DNA from: Ganoderma boninense
Lineage: Eukaryota; Basidiomycota; Agaricomycetes; Polyporales; Polyporaceae
Direction: 5' to 3'
Assembly (NCBI GenBank): GCA_002900995.3
Contig: CM035308.1
Span: forward strand, 1,798,001-1,862,000
Length of the DNA stretch: 64,000 bases
Numbering within the stretch: the first letter of the stretch is position 1; every line of letters begins with the position of its first letter. A program made the translations under genes and the position numbers. The notes beneath the pieces are model-generated. The model did not search any database and was not told where the DNA came from. It saw only the letters and a program-made list of their open reading frames with translations. Below are positions 44,876 through 57,056 of this stretch, piece after piece.

Positions 44876-46574
44876 TTGTAATAGACAGTCGTAATATACT
44901 GCAAGCCAACCAGAGTGGTGTCAGTCACTGCGCACGATCCGCCACAAACTCAAAAAATTCGGCGTACCTTCTTCTTGTACCGCGTGGTGTTGGCGACGGC
45001 GAGGACCCCATTACGGATCGCGCTCGTACTGAGGTGGTGCAGGACTACGTGCGATGGAACAGGGAGAACGCTCGCATCGTCAGATATGTTAGGGCCGTCC
45101 CAAGGTCGTCCTGACGGGTACGCTGGGGGCGTCGGCGGTTGCTGTGCGAGCATCTGAGCTGTCACATCCGTTCCACTAGCAGTTACCACAGGCAGGAGAA
45201 GCGGAGGTGGAAGAGCGAGCGAGGTAGGACCATTGGGACCAGCTCCATCTTCGGCAGCCGGGGTACCATCGGCGGCCAGGAGAGGCGCGGCCTTAGCGCG
45301 TTCGCGTTCGCGACGTAGTCGTTCTTTCTCGCGGTTGCTTCGACGCTTATCACGCTCGCTCATGCCTGTGGACGAGCTGACGGGGCCGGCCATCGCTGGG
45401 GGACGGACGTTAAGAATGAGCTTATCGAGGTGCCGGGGAAGTGCTGGTGCAGGCGGAATGTTGGGTGTGGGGACTCCGCTCGCGGACGAGGTCGGCGAGT
45501 CTGCCGACGCAAGATAAGCTTCTTCCTCGGCCGCTGCGGCGACGAGCTCCTGAGGGATTTCCGTCGTCCAGGCAGCATCCCGGGAGCTAGTTCCCGCGCC
45601 TCCTGCACCTGTCGAGTCCGACCAGAAGGAGTTGAACTGGTTTGGATGGGTGTGATGCGGACTAGCGAGAGGAGTTGCGAGCTGGGTGCGCTGGGGAGAA
45701 CCAGATGATGATGGATGGGCCACTGCAACATAGTTTGCTAGCGAGCCGTCACGATCATCCACGGCACGAGGATAGTCCTCCGTAAGCTTGATCTGGTCGT
45801 CGACAATGAACTTGAGGTGGTGCGTTCCCGGGAGCAAAGACACCATCGCCCAATGGATGTTCGTTTGGGAGCTATGGGAGCTGATCAGGACGCACCGGGA
45901 TGAGAACACCAAGATGCTCACTCGAATTCCATCGGCTGGCGCCCCTGCCAATTATCATGCCCTGCACGGATCAAGATGACTTTCTTCCCCCCGCCCCTCC
46001 AGACGATCTTCGTGTTGACCGGCTCGAGTTTGTGTCCATCCTCCTCGGCCTTCATGAGGGCGATCGGGATCGTGCTATGCACGACCTCTGGAATGAACTC
46101 CGCCCTCAGGGGCGCCTCGCTGCGCGGAGGAGAGTCCGGGGCGGCGACAGTGCTCTGGAAGGAGCGCGTCGAAGCGAATGCACTGAGCGAGTGCTTGTAG
46201 CGCGAGCGGCCGTCGCCCATGCGGTCGATGCGCGCCGCCGACGGCATGTTGTTCTGGGGGCGGAACCCCTGCGGGGGCAGGTTCGCCGAGATAGGGATTG
46301 GGATGGGGATTGGGGACGACGCGCGCTGGCGGCGGTGCGCCGGGTGGGGCGACACCGACACCGACGCGGGCGTCGAGGAGGCGGGGGTGAGGGTGAGGGA
46401 CGCCAGATCGGGCAGCTCGAGCGATTTCTTCTTGTGCCGAAGGGAGCGGTGGACCCTATGTGAGGCCGAGGATGGGTTCGGGGAGCCGCGGCGGATGGGC
46501 GAGTGGTGGGATGAACGCGCGGGAGAGTCGAGGCGGGTGTGGGTGGATTGGGGGTTTGAGGATGTGTTGCCCAT
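44876..46574 (-). CDS. AMPK/SNF1 complex beta subunit
   Basis: The scaffold subunit (Sip1/Sip2/Gal83-like) of the SNF1/AMPK kinase, linking alpha and gamma subunits and controlling localisation in energy and glucose signalling. Start at 46574: MGNTSSNPQS, with Gly2 suited to N-myristoylation. After a basic, disordered region comes the glycogen-binding CBM48 module (TKIVWRGGGKKVILIRAGHD, NWQGRQPMEF, spliced to SQTNIHWAMVSLLPGTHHLK and DDQIKLTEDYPRAVDD). A long Ser/Pro linker with a charged helix (SERDKRRSNREKERLRRERE) leads to the ASC domain (PALPRHLDKLILNVRPP, LPVPSHVVLHHLSTSAIRNG, VLAVANTTRYKKK). A last intron adds YITTVYYKPT, the beta strand that pairs with the alpha and gamma subunits. Stop at 44876. 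It is divergent from the neighbouring amidase gene. Confidence 0.93.
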
Positions 46575-47316
46575 ACTAGAAGAAGGGCGCGGGCGATGTG
46601 GGCGGGAACAATCAGAGCAAAGGGGACTTTACGGACGCTGTGCTGACTAGTGGAGATTGAGCTGCGACGAGAGCAGAGCGGGGCTGGCAAGGATCTTGGA
46701 TCTGAGTCGAATCGAGGGGATCAGCGAGGTGCTGGAGCGAGAAAATGACCGAGACGGGTGGGCGAGAGAAGGGCGGGGTCGGTCGGGGCGAGAGAGCAGC
46801 TGTGGGCGGTCGCGGTCGCACAAAACAAGCCACTGGCCGCCGCTCGCCCGCCAGTGTCACAGGGCGACTATGTTGGAGCACTGGTGTCAATGTCGTGTGC
46901 ATGTGCGCGTTGACAAATCAAACTCACAGTGACACCGCACAGATCCTCTCCTCCTCTTGAGCGATCGACGCGAGTGGAAGCTCCGGCAAAGACAGAGGGT
47001 CGAGTGGTGGAACAGGCAGCGATCGCACAGGGAGAGCAGACGGATAATCCTCGAGCCTTGGGTGCACAGTCAGCGATCCGCGCACAACCTCTGGGCCACT
47101 TTCGCAGGCGCAGCTCACACCCTACCCAATCGGCATTCCCCGGCCAAGGTCCCACGGTCCCCCGTCCCCTCGATTTAATTAATTGAGTGACGGCACCCTG
47201 CGGCAGCCCTTCCTCCTACTTACCACCGCGATAGGCGTCGTGTTCATTGCATTCTCAAGACGTTCGTGCGACCATCGATCCTCCTGCACTCTTTCCGCGC
47301 TGTGAGCTACAGCGCG
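46575..47316. promoter_or_regulatory. Divergent promoter region of AMPK beta and N-terminal amidase genes
   Basis: About 740 bp between two start codons on opposite strands. It carries both promoters and leaders. No specific element is identified. Confidence 0.5.
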
Positions 47317-48875
47317 ATGCGTGTCGCCGTGGTGCAGTTTGCTCCCAAGGTATATTATTTCCCAATCCCCCAGCGTTATCATCTGATTACTTGAACATGT
47401 TCCAACTTCAACGAGTCCTGTTCACTAACTCTCTCGGTCGTTTCTCTCCTTGACCTAAGATTGGCAAGGTGCAAGAGAACATCCAGAAAGCGCAGAATCT
47501 ATGCGAGCGGTTTGTAGCATCCCACTAAAAGTCGCAGCATGAAACGAACCATGCCTCGTGCATAGATTGCAACCCGACTCAGTCGACCTCGTTTGTCTGC
47601 CCGAGATGATATTCACTGGTACGCTCAAATTACTCTTCCAAAACATTTCCCAAAATTATGACGATATGTTTTCGCTCTCGTGGGCACACACTGGGCTTCA
47701 CAGGCTATGTCTTCCCTGACGCCCCCTCCATCTCTCCGTACCTCGAGGAGCCGCGTACCGGGCCGACCTCCAGTTTCTGCGCTTCTCTCGCTGCCCGCCT
47801 GCACTGTTACGTTGTCGCAGGGTACCCAGAGCGGCTCAAGCCCGAGGAAGTGCACCGCGTAGTCCTCCCGGCCGATCACGAAAAGGGTACGGAGGCGCGA
47901 GAGGTCGACAAGGTCGGCGCGAATTCCGCCGCGCTTTATGGCCCAGACGGCCAGTTCGTCGGTGACTATCGCAAGACGAACCTCTATGAGACTGACATGA
48001 CATGGGCGCGCGCAGGTTCGTAGAAACTCGTAAATATACCGCATATACTCCCAATCTGTCTTCCCACTCAAATCTGCTGCCGCGGATTTTGACTGATGCT
48101 GTCCTCACGATATGCACAGGCACGGGCTTCACGACGTTCCATCTTCCCCCGCCACTCAACACAGTCTCCCTCGGGATATGCATGGACTTGAACGTCCAGC
48201 CACCCGCCGTGTGGGACCTCACGCTCGGTCCGTACGAGGTCGCGGAGTACTGCGCCGCACAGCGAACAAACCTCCTCGTGTTGCTGAATGCGTGGCTCGA
48301 CTCGAAAGAGGACCCTGAAGAGGATATCGATTGGAATACAATCAATTACTGGGCGCTGCGCCTGCGGCCGCTGTGGGCGAAGGTTGTCGGGGATGCGGGA
48401 GACGCGAGGGCCGAAACTAAGGCACACGACGACGCCGCTGACGGTGCTGGCAGTGACAGCGGATCTGGCTCGGGTTCTGATTTAGAGGTTAATCAGCCGC
48501 GGGACAGACGGAAGCCGGTCGAGGAGCTCGTGGTCGTTGTGTGCAATCGTTGCGGAGAGGAAAACGGTATGTTTTCCTTTTTTTGCTTCGTAGGCTCAGG
48601 AGAGGCATATAGGGCACATGTGCCCGCTTACTCCGCTCCGACCTCTTGACATCTTTCGAGGTTCCATGTTTTACGAACCGCTTATTCCGTTGTTGGTGCT
48701 TGTGTTTTCCATGCTAATGCACCCGGTGTTAGGCATCACATTCGCAGGATCCTCTTCCCTATTCAGCCTCAAGCGGGGAACTGGAAGACCGAAATTATTA
48801 CATGCCATGGCGCGACGGGCGGAACGCCTCGAGGTTTGGAGTTACCCTAACAGTCAAGAACTAGCCCACCGGTAG
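47317..48875 (+). CDS. NTA1: Protein N-terminal amidase (nitrilase superfamily)
   Basis: Converts N-terminal Asn or Gln of proteins to Asp or Glu, feeding the Arg/N-degron pathway. Start at 47317 (MRVAVVQFAPK), spliced to IGKVQENIQKAQNLCE and then RLQPDSVDLVCLPEMIFTG, which contains the catalytic Glu. GYVFPDAPSISPYLEEPRTG follows, then SAALYGPDGQFVGDYRKTNL with the catalytic Lys, LYETDMTWARAG, and TVSLGICMDLNVQPPAVWDL with the catalytic Cys. The C-terminal part has EYCAAQRTNLLVLLNAWLDS, an acidic Gly/Ser insertion (48430-48500), VEELVVVVCNRCGEENG and, after a 165-nt intron, ITFAGSSSLFSLKRGTGRPK. Stop at 48875. The complete Glu-Lys-Cys triad supports activity. The acidic insertion is not part of the nitrilase core. 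Confidence 0.9.
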
Positions 48876-51587
48876 CAACGCATCGCACTGTAGGTAAGGG
48901 GTACTCATTACGGAACATCTGAAAGCCACTGACAAACATGGCCCACAGAACCTATGTCTTCACACATGGAAGCGCATTTGTGTCGTTATCGTCCTGCGCC
49001 GTTCACGGCGGGCTCGCTATGAAGAATGGTATCCCGATGAGACGGCGCGCAGGACGTCTCGGAGTTTTTCTCCAGCGAACCTTGTCGGGAGTTGGGAGCG
49101 CAGTCTCTCCGCGGGATATGGACTCGAGATTGCCGTCAGGGCACCGGCAAGGACCATGTGCCCCCGCGTTTGCCCACGAGGCTTCCGGAGGTGCGCGCGA
49201 CGGCTCTGCGACAGGTTACGTGACCTTTCCCGCACGCCTGTCTTGTTGCCTGTTCGGGCAAGGCATCGTCCCAGTTAATTCACGATTTGACCGACAATAA
49301 CCTGTAAGCTCAGAGTCACTGGCCGCGAGGTCCGAGCCCTCGCACCGCCCTTAATGCTGCGCCGAAATCTTGAGCTCAAAGCGCCGAGACGAACTCAGAT
49401 GTGGTGGGCCTCTTTGACTCTCCTTGAGGCTTGGAAGTTACGTCATCATTTGTTTTTGACTCCTGACTCTGATGTCGCCATTCCACGAGGACCTGAGAGT
49501 CAAGGCAGGAAGCCGTAGCGGAACTCAAGGCCACCTGGGGTCAGCGCACGGCGATGGTGAAGAAGAGTCCCTGAATATCGACGTCAATGTCAGTCAGGCA
49601 CGAATGACGGTTTTCCCTGGGAGCATCCGCAACGGTGCAGGCCCTTCTCGCACTAGTGGCAGCAGGCTGTCGGTGACGACAGCCCATCTGCGGCACAAGC
49701 GTTCCCAAACCCAGCACGACAGCAGTTTCCAGCGACGCGTTTGCCTCGAGAGAGAACCGAAAGTGACTTGTCAAAAAAGGCTCCTGGGGCGCTGGCGCTT
49801 GGACCGTTGCCAACGGTCGAGATCGTGGAAGCTGCCACCACACTGGCCAGTGCAAGGAAGCAACTGGAAGCAGTGGGTGGGGCGCGAAGTGGCAGGGGGC
49901 TTCGCCGAGCCCGAAACATCTGTTCGGAATTCGCATCTTTGTCACCGTGCGAGCTGGAAGGATGATCGTGGGGACGTCCCAGCGAGATCCCGAGGTTGAT
50001 ACCAAACGGCGCGCGCAAACAGACAGGCAAGACGGCCGGCCCGCGTCTCTTTCATATGATGCGTGGTCAGAAGGCGCAGTCGGACTCGGAGGAACCAGGA
50101 GTTTGTGCGTTCTGGGCCGCTCAAGGGGGCCGGGTGAATGATTGATGATGAGGTCGCCAAGGAGGGCAGCACGGTGGGTTCGGGGTGCCGGGACAGAAGC
50201 GGCGAAGGGTGCTGCAGAAGACGAGCACGAGTTGGCTGCGCGCAGTGCATAGACGTCATGCTGCGCTGCCTATTGGACAGACGATCCTCGAGGACGCGCG
50301 AGGGCAGCCGCATTGGGCGAGAGGCGTAGGTTGGTGGGCTTTGGAACCGAAGCGAGGTGGCCGGACCACTCGCGTGCATCGTGGCGTGCGCAGTTCTGTC
50401 TGAGAATTCAACGTAAACGGTGGCCGGCGTGCAAGATGGGCAAGATGAGGAAGATTTGGGGGACACTTCCTGATTGTACGTGAAGCTGAGACGACGATCG
50501 GGCAGAAAGGTGCCTTCGTGTTTAGTTAGACTGTGGTCGAACGTTGAGCGGCGACGGCGGGGCAATAGCCAGAACTTGGGAGGGCCTATGTCGGGCCTGC
50601 ATCGGATGGGACGCTAGGCGGCCGACGGGCGGTTCCGAGGAGGGGTCTGGGCATGGGCCAGGAGGAGGTGAGAGAGTAGCCATATAAGGAAAGCGGATCT
50701 CTGGAAGAAGGAGGGATGGCGGGATCGAGGGATCGCTGGCCGGCGTTCAGTAGAGTCCAAAACACATCGGCTCAGATGAAGGGCTACAGCACGAGATCGA
50801 TGCAAGGAGTCTTGTGATGGACTGAAGCGTGTCGCACGTCGCATATGGGGGTGAGAGTGCCACGATGGAAATCGACACGACTGTTCTGGCGGTGACAACC
50901 CCACTTGGCACTTATTAAGGATCCAGATGGGGCGGAATGGGGAAGAGACGCCTAGGGGAGAAGGGCAGGGAATGAGAGGACGCTCGTTGGCTGAGGGCTG
51001 ATGGAATGGGTGAGGAAGAGGCTCAGAAAACGTTGAGAGGGGGCGATGGAGGCGGGGTGTGAGAAGGGGGATTATTCTTGCGCGGAGGGCGGAAAGATGC
51101 GAGGAGAGGCGAGGAAGAAGACGAAGGCGAGGCGGAGGAGTGGGTCGTGCCGGCGGATGGGCGGGGTCCTGGGGTCCTGGACGAGTGGGAAGAAGGTTTG
51201 GGCGTCTGGGGGATCCAAACAAGTCAATCAACGCCACGCCGCCCAGTACAGCCGCTCCTTATCCCATCCTCTCCATTTCCGCCATTCAACGCCCCGTATC
51301 CAGCCGCTCTCCCCGCCGCCTGCTGTCGTAGCAATTTTAGTAAATCGTATTCATCGCGTTCGCTGGTGTGCGTCCGACAATGTGTGACCGTCAGATCGTC
51401 CAGTGCGGACAGGATGTATGCGCCGAGTGATCCCGAGCGACGTGGTGCGGGTTGAGTGAGCAAATGTGGGATCGGACCAAACAGCTGGCCGCTTCCCCTG
51501 GCCCCCACCTATATAGCCCAAGACCCCGGGCTCATCTCTCCCCTGGTCTCCCATCACCCCCTCCGCCCCTTGTCCCTCCGTCATCCC
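48876..51587. other. Gene-free stretch, about 2.7 kb
   Basis: Between the amidase stop and the FYRN/FYRC gene start. A long minus-strand frame at 51237-50614 (Pro/Arg/Ser/His-rich) is compositionally like an antisense promoter frame and has no domain. No gene is called. Confidence 0.45.
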
Positions 51588-54432
51588 ATGAGCCACATAC
51601 AGAGGGCCCAAATGCCTCCCCCGCAGGACATTGTCATGGGGCCCCCTCCCCTCCCCCCTCAGGCAGCACAGCCAGGCACCGCCAAGCACAAGGATCCCGA
51701 CGTTTCTGCAAAGTACAGCAGGCTAAAGAGGAAGTATTTTGAGCTCGAGGAGGTGGGCACAATCCAATCATCATCTCGTCTTTCCCGATGTTCAATATCG
51801 TCCGTTTTCTCCATCAATTTGCTCCCTCTCCGCCGCTGTTGCCCCGCATATGACGCGTATGACCTGGCGTCCCTCTCCAGAAACACAAGGAGGCAATGCT
51901 TCAGCTACGGAGCTCGGGCGAGAGGAACGTCAAGTGGAGGTCGGAAAGATCGTGCGTCTCCCTTCATTCTCGACTCTTGGTGTCTAGAACCTCACACTAC
52001 CAAGAGTTCTCCTCGACCGCATCGCGGAGCTGGAACTCGACCCCGCTCGCAACCCCGGTGCCCCAGTCCCTGAACCCCCGTTCACAGCCTTCCCTCGCAC
52101 ACTCCTCGACAATCGGAACCAGCAGATGTTCGTCTCCAATCTCCGACAAGCCATTGAAGAGCTCGACCGCGAGGACCCGGATATCGACCCTCACCTTCTC
52201 TCACGTCATATCAGCCCCGCGGCCCGCAAAAGACAGGAAGTCGAGGCTAGGGAGAGGGAAGAGGACTCGCGAGACAAAAGGCAGCCTGCAACCACGCGCA
52301 AGCTAAGAGGTGTCCCACCCAAGGGCAAGGACATTGGCGCTCCCCTAACGTATGCTCCCGCCCCCGCCCACAACCCGCCCCCACCGGCCTCGGCTCCTGG
52401 TGGTCCTCCGTCGCCTCCGTTCGCAGTCTCCAGTGGTGGTACACGCCTGCGCCTCAAGCCTCCTCAACACCCTGGTGAAGGGCCTCCGGGTTCGTCGTCT
52501 ATACCTCCCGCACCTCATCCTGGCGCTCAGCTCGCAGGCACTCCGCATGGTCATGTTCGCCGACGCTCCGAATCGTGCTCGCCCGTCCTCTCGCCGCAGG
52601 AGGACTACGGCGCCATCCCTCCTGAGGGCCTCTCGCCCTCGTACCAGCACGGGGCTCCGCCGGGGACGCAGTCGCAGATGCAAATGACACTGCGGACGAC
52701 GTCCTCTGCCAACTCGCGGCCCTCAGATATTCAACGACACACGAAGCCAAAACGTCTCAAGGCGCATACCGTGACGACGAAGAGCTATAGCATTCCGACT
52801 GTCCCGCGCGACAAGCGGGGGAAACCGATTCTGCCCCTCAATGTGGGCATCATGACCGTCATCAACCTTGGAGAGGTCTGCATGAGGGAGCACTTCCACA
52901 CGGAGAGGTACATCTTCCCGGTGGGCTATGAAGTAACGCGGTGCGTTCACGTCTTCTCGCTCGGGAGCCCAGGCTTCAATCTCCGAGCTGTGCTAATGAT
53001 TAACGTGTCCCACCCTTCTGGGTCGCGTGTCCCCTCCTGTCTATCCTGTCTGTTCGCAGGCGCTACCTGTCCACGATAGACATGAATGCCGAGGTCGTGT
53101 ACCATTGCAAGATCCTCGACGGCGGCGACGGCCCCAAGTTCCAGATAACCGCTGCCGATGCACCAGACAAGCCCATCGTCGCGGGCACCGCGACCGGCGC
53201 GTGGTCAGTGATCGTGCGCGCGGCGAATCACATCCGCAATCGTGTGCACTCGAACTCCGTCTCGGGGCCCGATTTCTTCGGACTGGGGCAGAACACAATC
53301 AAGCACCTCATTCAGGAGCTACCGCACGCAAACCAGCTCAAGGACTACGTGTGGCAGCATTTCACGGAAGGAGGGTGAGCGTCTTTTGCGTTTGTTGCTC
53401 TCTCTGTGGCGCCTTCGATCCCTCTGTCTGCCGATCGTCGCCGCTCTGCTCTCGTCGCATCTTGGACGCGGTATGCGCGTCGGAGAACGCGGACTACATA
53501 GGGACGTGGGCTTGGCGCCGAGGGGTTCGCGAACGATAGACGAGATCAGATCACTCACCTTGTCCTCCGCCGTTCCTTTCTCTCACAGACCTCTTGGTGG
53601 GCGGCATGCAGCAGTGATACCTGCGCTCCCGGACGAACAAGACTCGCCCTCGCCTGGTGCAGGAGGCAATGGGAACGGATACTTCGAGCACATGGAGCCA
53701 GAACCTATTCCCGTCCCCATATCAGTACCCGCTTCTTGTGGCCCGGCGCAAGCGGTTCTTGGAAGGCACGGAGAGCTGCAGATCATTCAAGTCGAGAAAG
53801 AGGACCCGTCACTACGTCCCCGGCACGCACCACCTCAGCTCAACAACGCCCCCATGAAGCCGATCACGTTCCACCAGGAGTACCCCAACGCCCCACCCGA
53901 ACACCGAGGACGTCGAGGGTCGCGCAACACCAACAGTAGCAACAGCGCCCCGCCTCCTGTGTACGACGATTACGGTGCAAATGGGATGCAAGTCGACTCG
54001 CACTCCCCGGCACATTCACGCACAGCATCGCGTTCGCCTGTCCTGCATCGCGTTGACCGGGATCGGGATCGTGAAGGGGGCTACTACGACAACCATTCGC
54101 AGCTGCCCCCTCCGGCACTGCCGCACTCACGTTCGCAAGGCTCGCTCCCGTCACCTCACCAGCGTTCTGCATACGAGTCGCACGCGCCTATTCCGAACGG
54201 CGGGGAAGCCGTATATAGAGAACGTGAACGGGAACGAGCAGACAGATCGCCGCCGCCGCCGCCGCCTGTTCCTGCTACGTTTGCCAGCATCATGAACGCT
54301 TATCCGGCTCCACCCATAGCATCTCCTTCCGGAGGCGAGGGTGCAATCAGCGACTACGCAAATGGTAACGGAGCCTCACGAAGGAACGGCCATGCCTCTC
54401 ATCCGTCGTACTCTCCTATGGCTGAGCGGTAG
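51588..54432 (+). CDS. FYRN/FYRC domain nuclear protein
   Basis: Probably a chromatin-associated protein, as FYRN and FYRC form one fold found in trithorax-type and TBRG1-like proteins. Start at 51588 (MSHIQRAQMPPPQDIV) or the next ATG at 51612. An N-terminal coiled-coil-like part is assembled over three exons: YSRLKRKYFELEE, KHKEAMLQLRSSGERNVKWR and VLLDRIAELELDPARNPGAP. After a basic, Pro-rich linker come KSYSIPTVPRDKRGKPILPL, NVGIMTVINLGEVCM and ERYIFPVGYEVTR (FYRN), spliced to YLSTIDMNAEVVYHCKILDG, PKFQITAADAPDKPIVAGTA, WSVIVRAANHIRN and SGPDFFGLGQNTIKHLIQEL (FYRC). A further intron leads to a long disordered tail rich in Pro, Arg and Ser that ends SYSPMAER at 54432. Confidence 0.92.
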
Positions 54433-57056
54433 CGCTTGCTTGCCGGTCGCCTAGCGTCTCTCGGTCACGCCCCCTGCATGTCCTTCTGCCATGTCCATCT
54501 CTTGTTCTCTCTCCAAGTGTCACCTCTCCTTTGAAGCCTTAGGTCCCTGAATTGGATTTTTCTTGCTCTCGGTCACGATCCACGGTATGCGGTCACGAAC
54601 TCCGTACTCCACTCCCCCATCCCCACCCCCGCTGCTCCGCCCGACATGCTCACTCTTCGTCCTGCTCTACCACGTTGCAATTGACACGTTTTTCGCTTTC
54701 GGTGCTCGTTATGTTCTTGGCCTCCCGCAAGTCTCCGCCCCGTCCTGTTTCAATCCATCCATCCGTCCGTCCGTCGTTCCATACACTATATAACCCGCAT
54801 AATCACCCACCTGTTGTTCCAACCGCGACGCGCCCCCTCGTCTATCTCGTTCTCGTTCTCTCGCTTTGGTGTGCGAGGGCGCGGGCGAGCGGGATCGCGC
54901 GCATGCGGCGTGTAATCGTATTCGCTGTTGTGCTGGGCTGCGCGTCCATCCATCGCACAAGTCCCGTGTAGGCCTGGGGGTCAGCTCAGGGTCAACTTGC
55001 AAGACTCCACTCCCAGTTTTCCATCAGGTGCGTTGCATCTAATTCTCCGATTTTTGTCCTACCTTTTGTGTCGCCGACGATCTGCGTCAGCAGCGCAACG
55101 CCTCCCCGCCGGTCTCCCCTCGGGCAGCTCCCTGAGCCCATCCCACCTGCGGGGGAGACTTGGCCTGCCGTGGCCACCGCAGTAGAGCTGCGCGGGGCGG
55201 GTGTGCTTGCACGCCCGCCCGTGCGGATCCTGCGCGCTGCGTGCTCCCGTTCCTACGTGCTGGGAGGGAGGCGAGATTGAGAAAGTCGAGTGGTCATTAT
55301 GACGAGCCTCAGTGGGGACTCCTGCCGATGCGAGGAACGTGCCGGAAATTGGGGTAGTATATGGGGCTGACATTTCCCTTGCGGGAGGGGTGGAATTCGG
55401 AGGGTCTTGGTGGGAGCAGGGCAGCTAGAAATAGGCACATGGGGTACTTACGTTGTGCGTCTGAGGAGGGCGCAACCGGCATGGAGGTTCTGGAATACAG
55501 GCCATGCTTCCAAGGGTCCAGGACCGTTTGTGTACGAGCTCTTGGGATGAGTAACGATTGGACATCGGATGACCCATGGATTGACTTGGACGTGCTAGGT
55601 GGCTGCCCAATACGATGCACAGGTGATGATTCATGGGGGCTCGTAGCTTGAGGCCCTGAGGCTCAATTGAAGAACGCCATGCTTGTGAGCACGCCTTGTC
55701 CGCTTCTCCTCCGATCACCGGACATCTTTCTTACGTCTTGTTTCCAGCTCAACGCGACAGTGCGAGTTGCTGACCCCGGAGATTCAGAGAGCAGCATGGT
55801 GACTATCGGAGTCCCGGCAGGGTCCTGTTTCGCGCTGAAGGGTGATCAGGGCGTGCAATTCAGCTGGCGTTCAGTATCATGATCAATCGGTACGGTTGCA
55901 TGATCTTCTTTTGTTAATTGGATATCTTCTTGCGCAGGGCCGTCGCGTCACCCCCCGGCCTTCCACCGGCTCACGCTTGGCAATTGGATAATTCCCGAGG
56001 GCCATTAATTCAAGGCTCCCGGCGGTCGCCAGCCGCGACGTCGACCCGAGCTGGTCGGAGAAAGGGAATAAATTACTATGAGGATAGCCGGTTTTTCCGA
56101 GGCCAGATGACCGGCCAACGTATGGGCGTTGTACACAAATAGCACTAGAAGGTCTAAGTCAATTGCAATGGAGCAATGCTACAATTGTTGGAACTACACA
56201 CATGTGTAAAGATTACTAGTACCAGGACCTGGGTACGCATGCGTTGAAGGCATGACAGTACGTACAATCTGAATCAACGGCGCGGCAGCAAGGCATGTAT
56301 GCAAGAGCGAGAGATCGCAGCCGCAGTGGGTAAGTGGGGTGCAGACGTATGGAACCTACGTGAAGAGTGAGTTTAATCGAACAAGATAACGGACATCGAA
56401 CGTAAGCAGGATGAACTTTTGAAGAGGTATACAGATCATCCTGAGCGCGTCAGAGGAGAAGGAGGCCCCATAATGTACGGTATCCAAGATGAAGGTGAAG
56501 GTTGCCGTTGCCATATGGACGAAGGAAAGAGACACGGCGGTCAACGGCGGAAGCAGCAGGAACCGACGACAAGGCGTGAGTGGCGAAGTTGAAAACAGTA
56601 AATGATGTGCAAGAGAGAAGGTGGATAGCATCGTAATACAAGTCTGCCATTGAAAGCCAACTACAGCCAGGCGGAATTGAGGTGGTGCAGGGGGGCGGAG
56701 GGATGCGAGATTAAGGGTGGGGTGATGCCACCGAGAGTAGGAAACATGAACGTGAAGTAATGCAGGAGCGTGACAAGTATTCGAAGGAACCGGGGTCTTC
56801 AGGAGCTCGATCACAGTATGGTGATGCCAGTACCAGCTGGCCGTCTAGACCAGGTGAGGCGCGTGGTCGTCGACGGCCAGCGAGACGGAGGGCGAAGGAA
56901 TAGTAGTGTGGTAGACAATAGACTCGGTACACGCACATCAGGCGACAGCTGTCGTGTGAGGTCAGCATGGACGATTCGCAGGAAAGAATAGTAACAACTC
57001 ACCAGTAGCACGAGCAGTACAGAGGCATTACAGAATCAGAGAACGGAGAAGTTCGT
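54433..57056. other. Gene-free stretch, about 2.6 kb
   Basis: Convergent 3' flanks of the FYRN/FYRC gene (C- and T-rich to about 54850) and of the minus-strand SH3 gene. A 152-codon minus-strand frame at 56814-56356 lacks any recognisable domain. No gene is called. Confidence 0.45.

Noticed and set aside
50614..51237. A 207-codon minus-strand frame upstream of the FYRN/FYRC gene
   Set aside because: Pro/Arg/Ser-rich random composition, no domain, and it lies in the likely promoter of the neighbouring gene.
56356..56814. A 152-codon minus-strand frame
   Set aside because: Hydrophobic stretches look superficially like a membrane protein, but there is no recognisable family and no splice context; it lies in the 3' flank of the SH3 gene.
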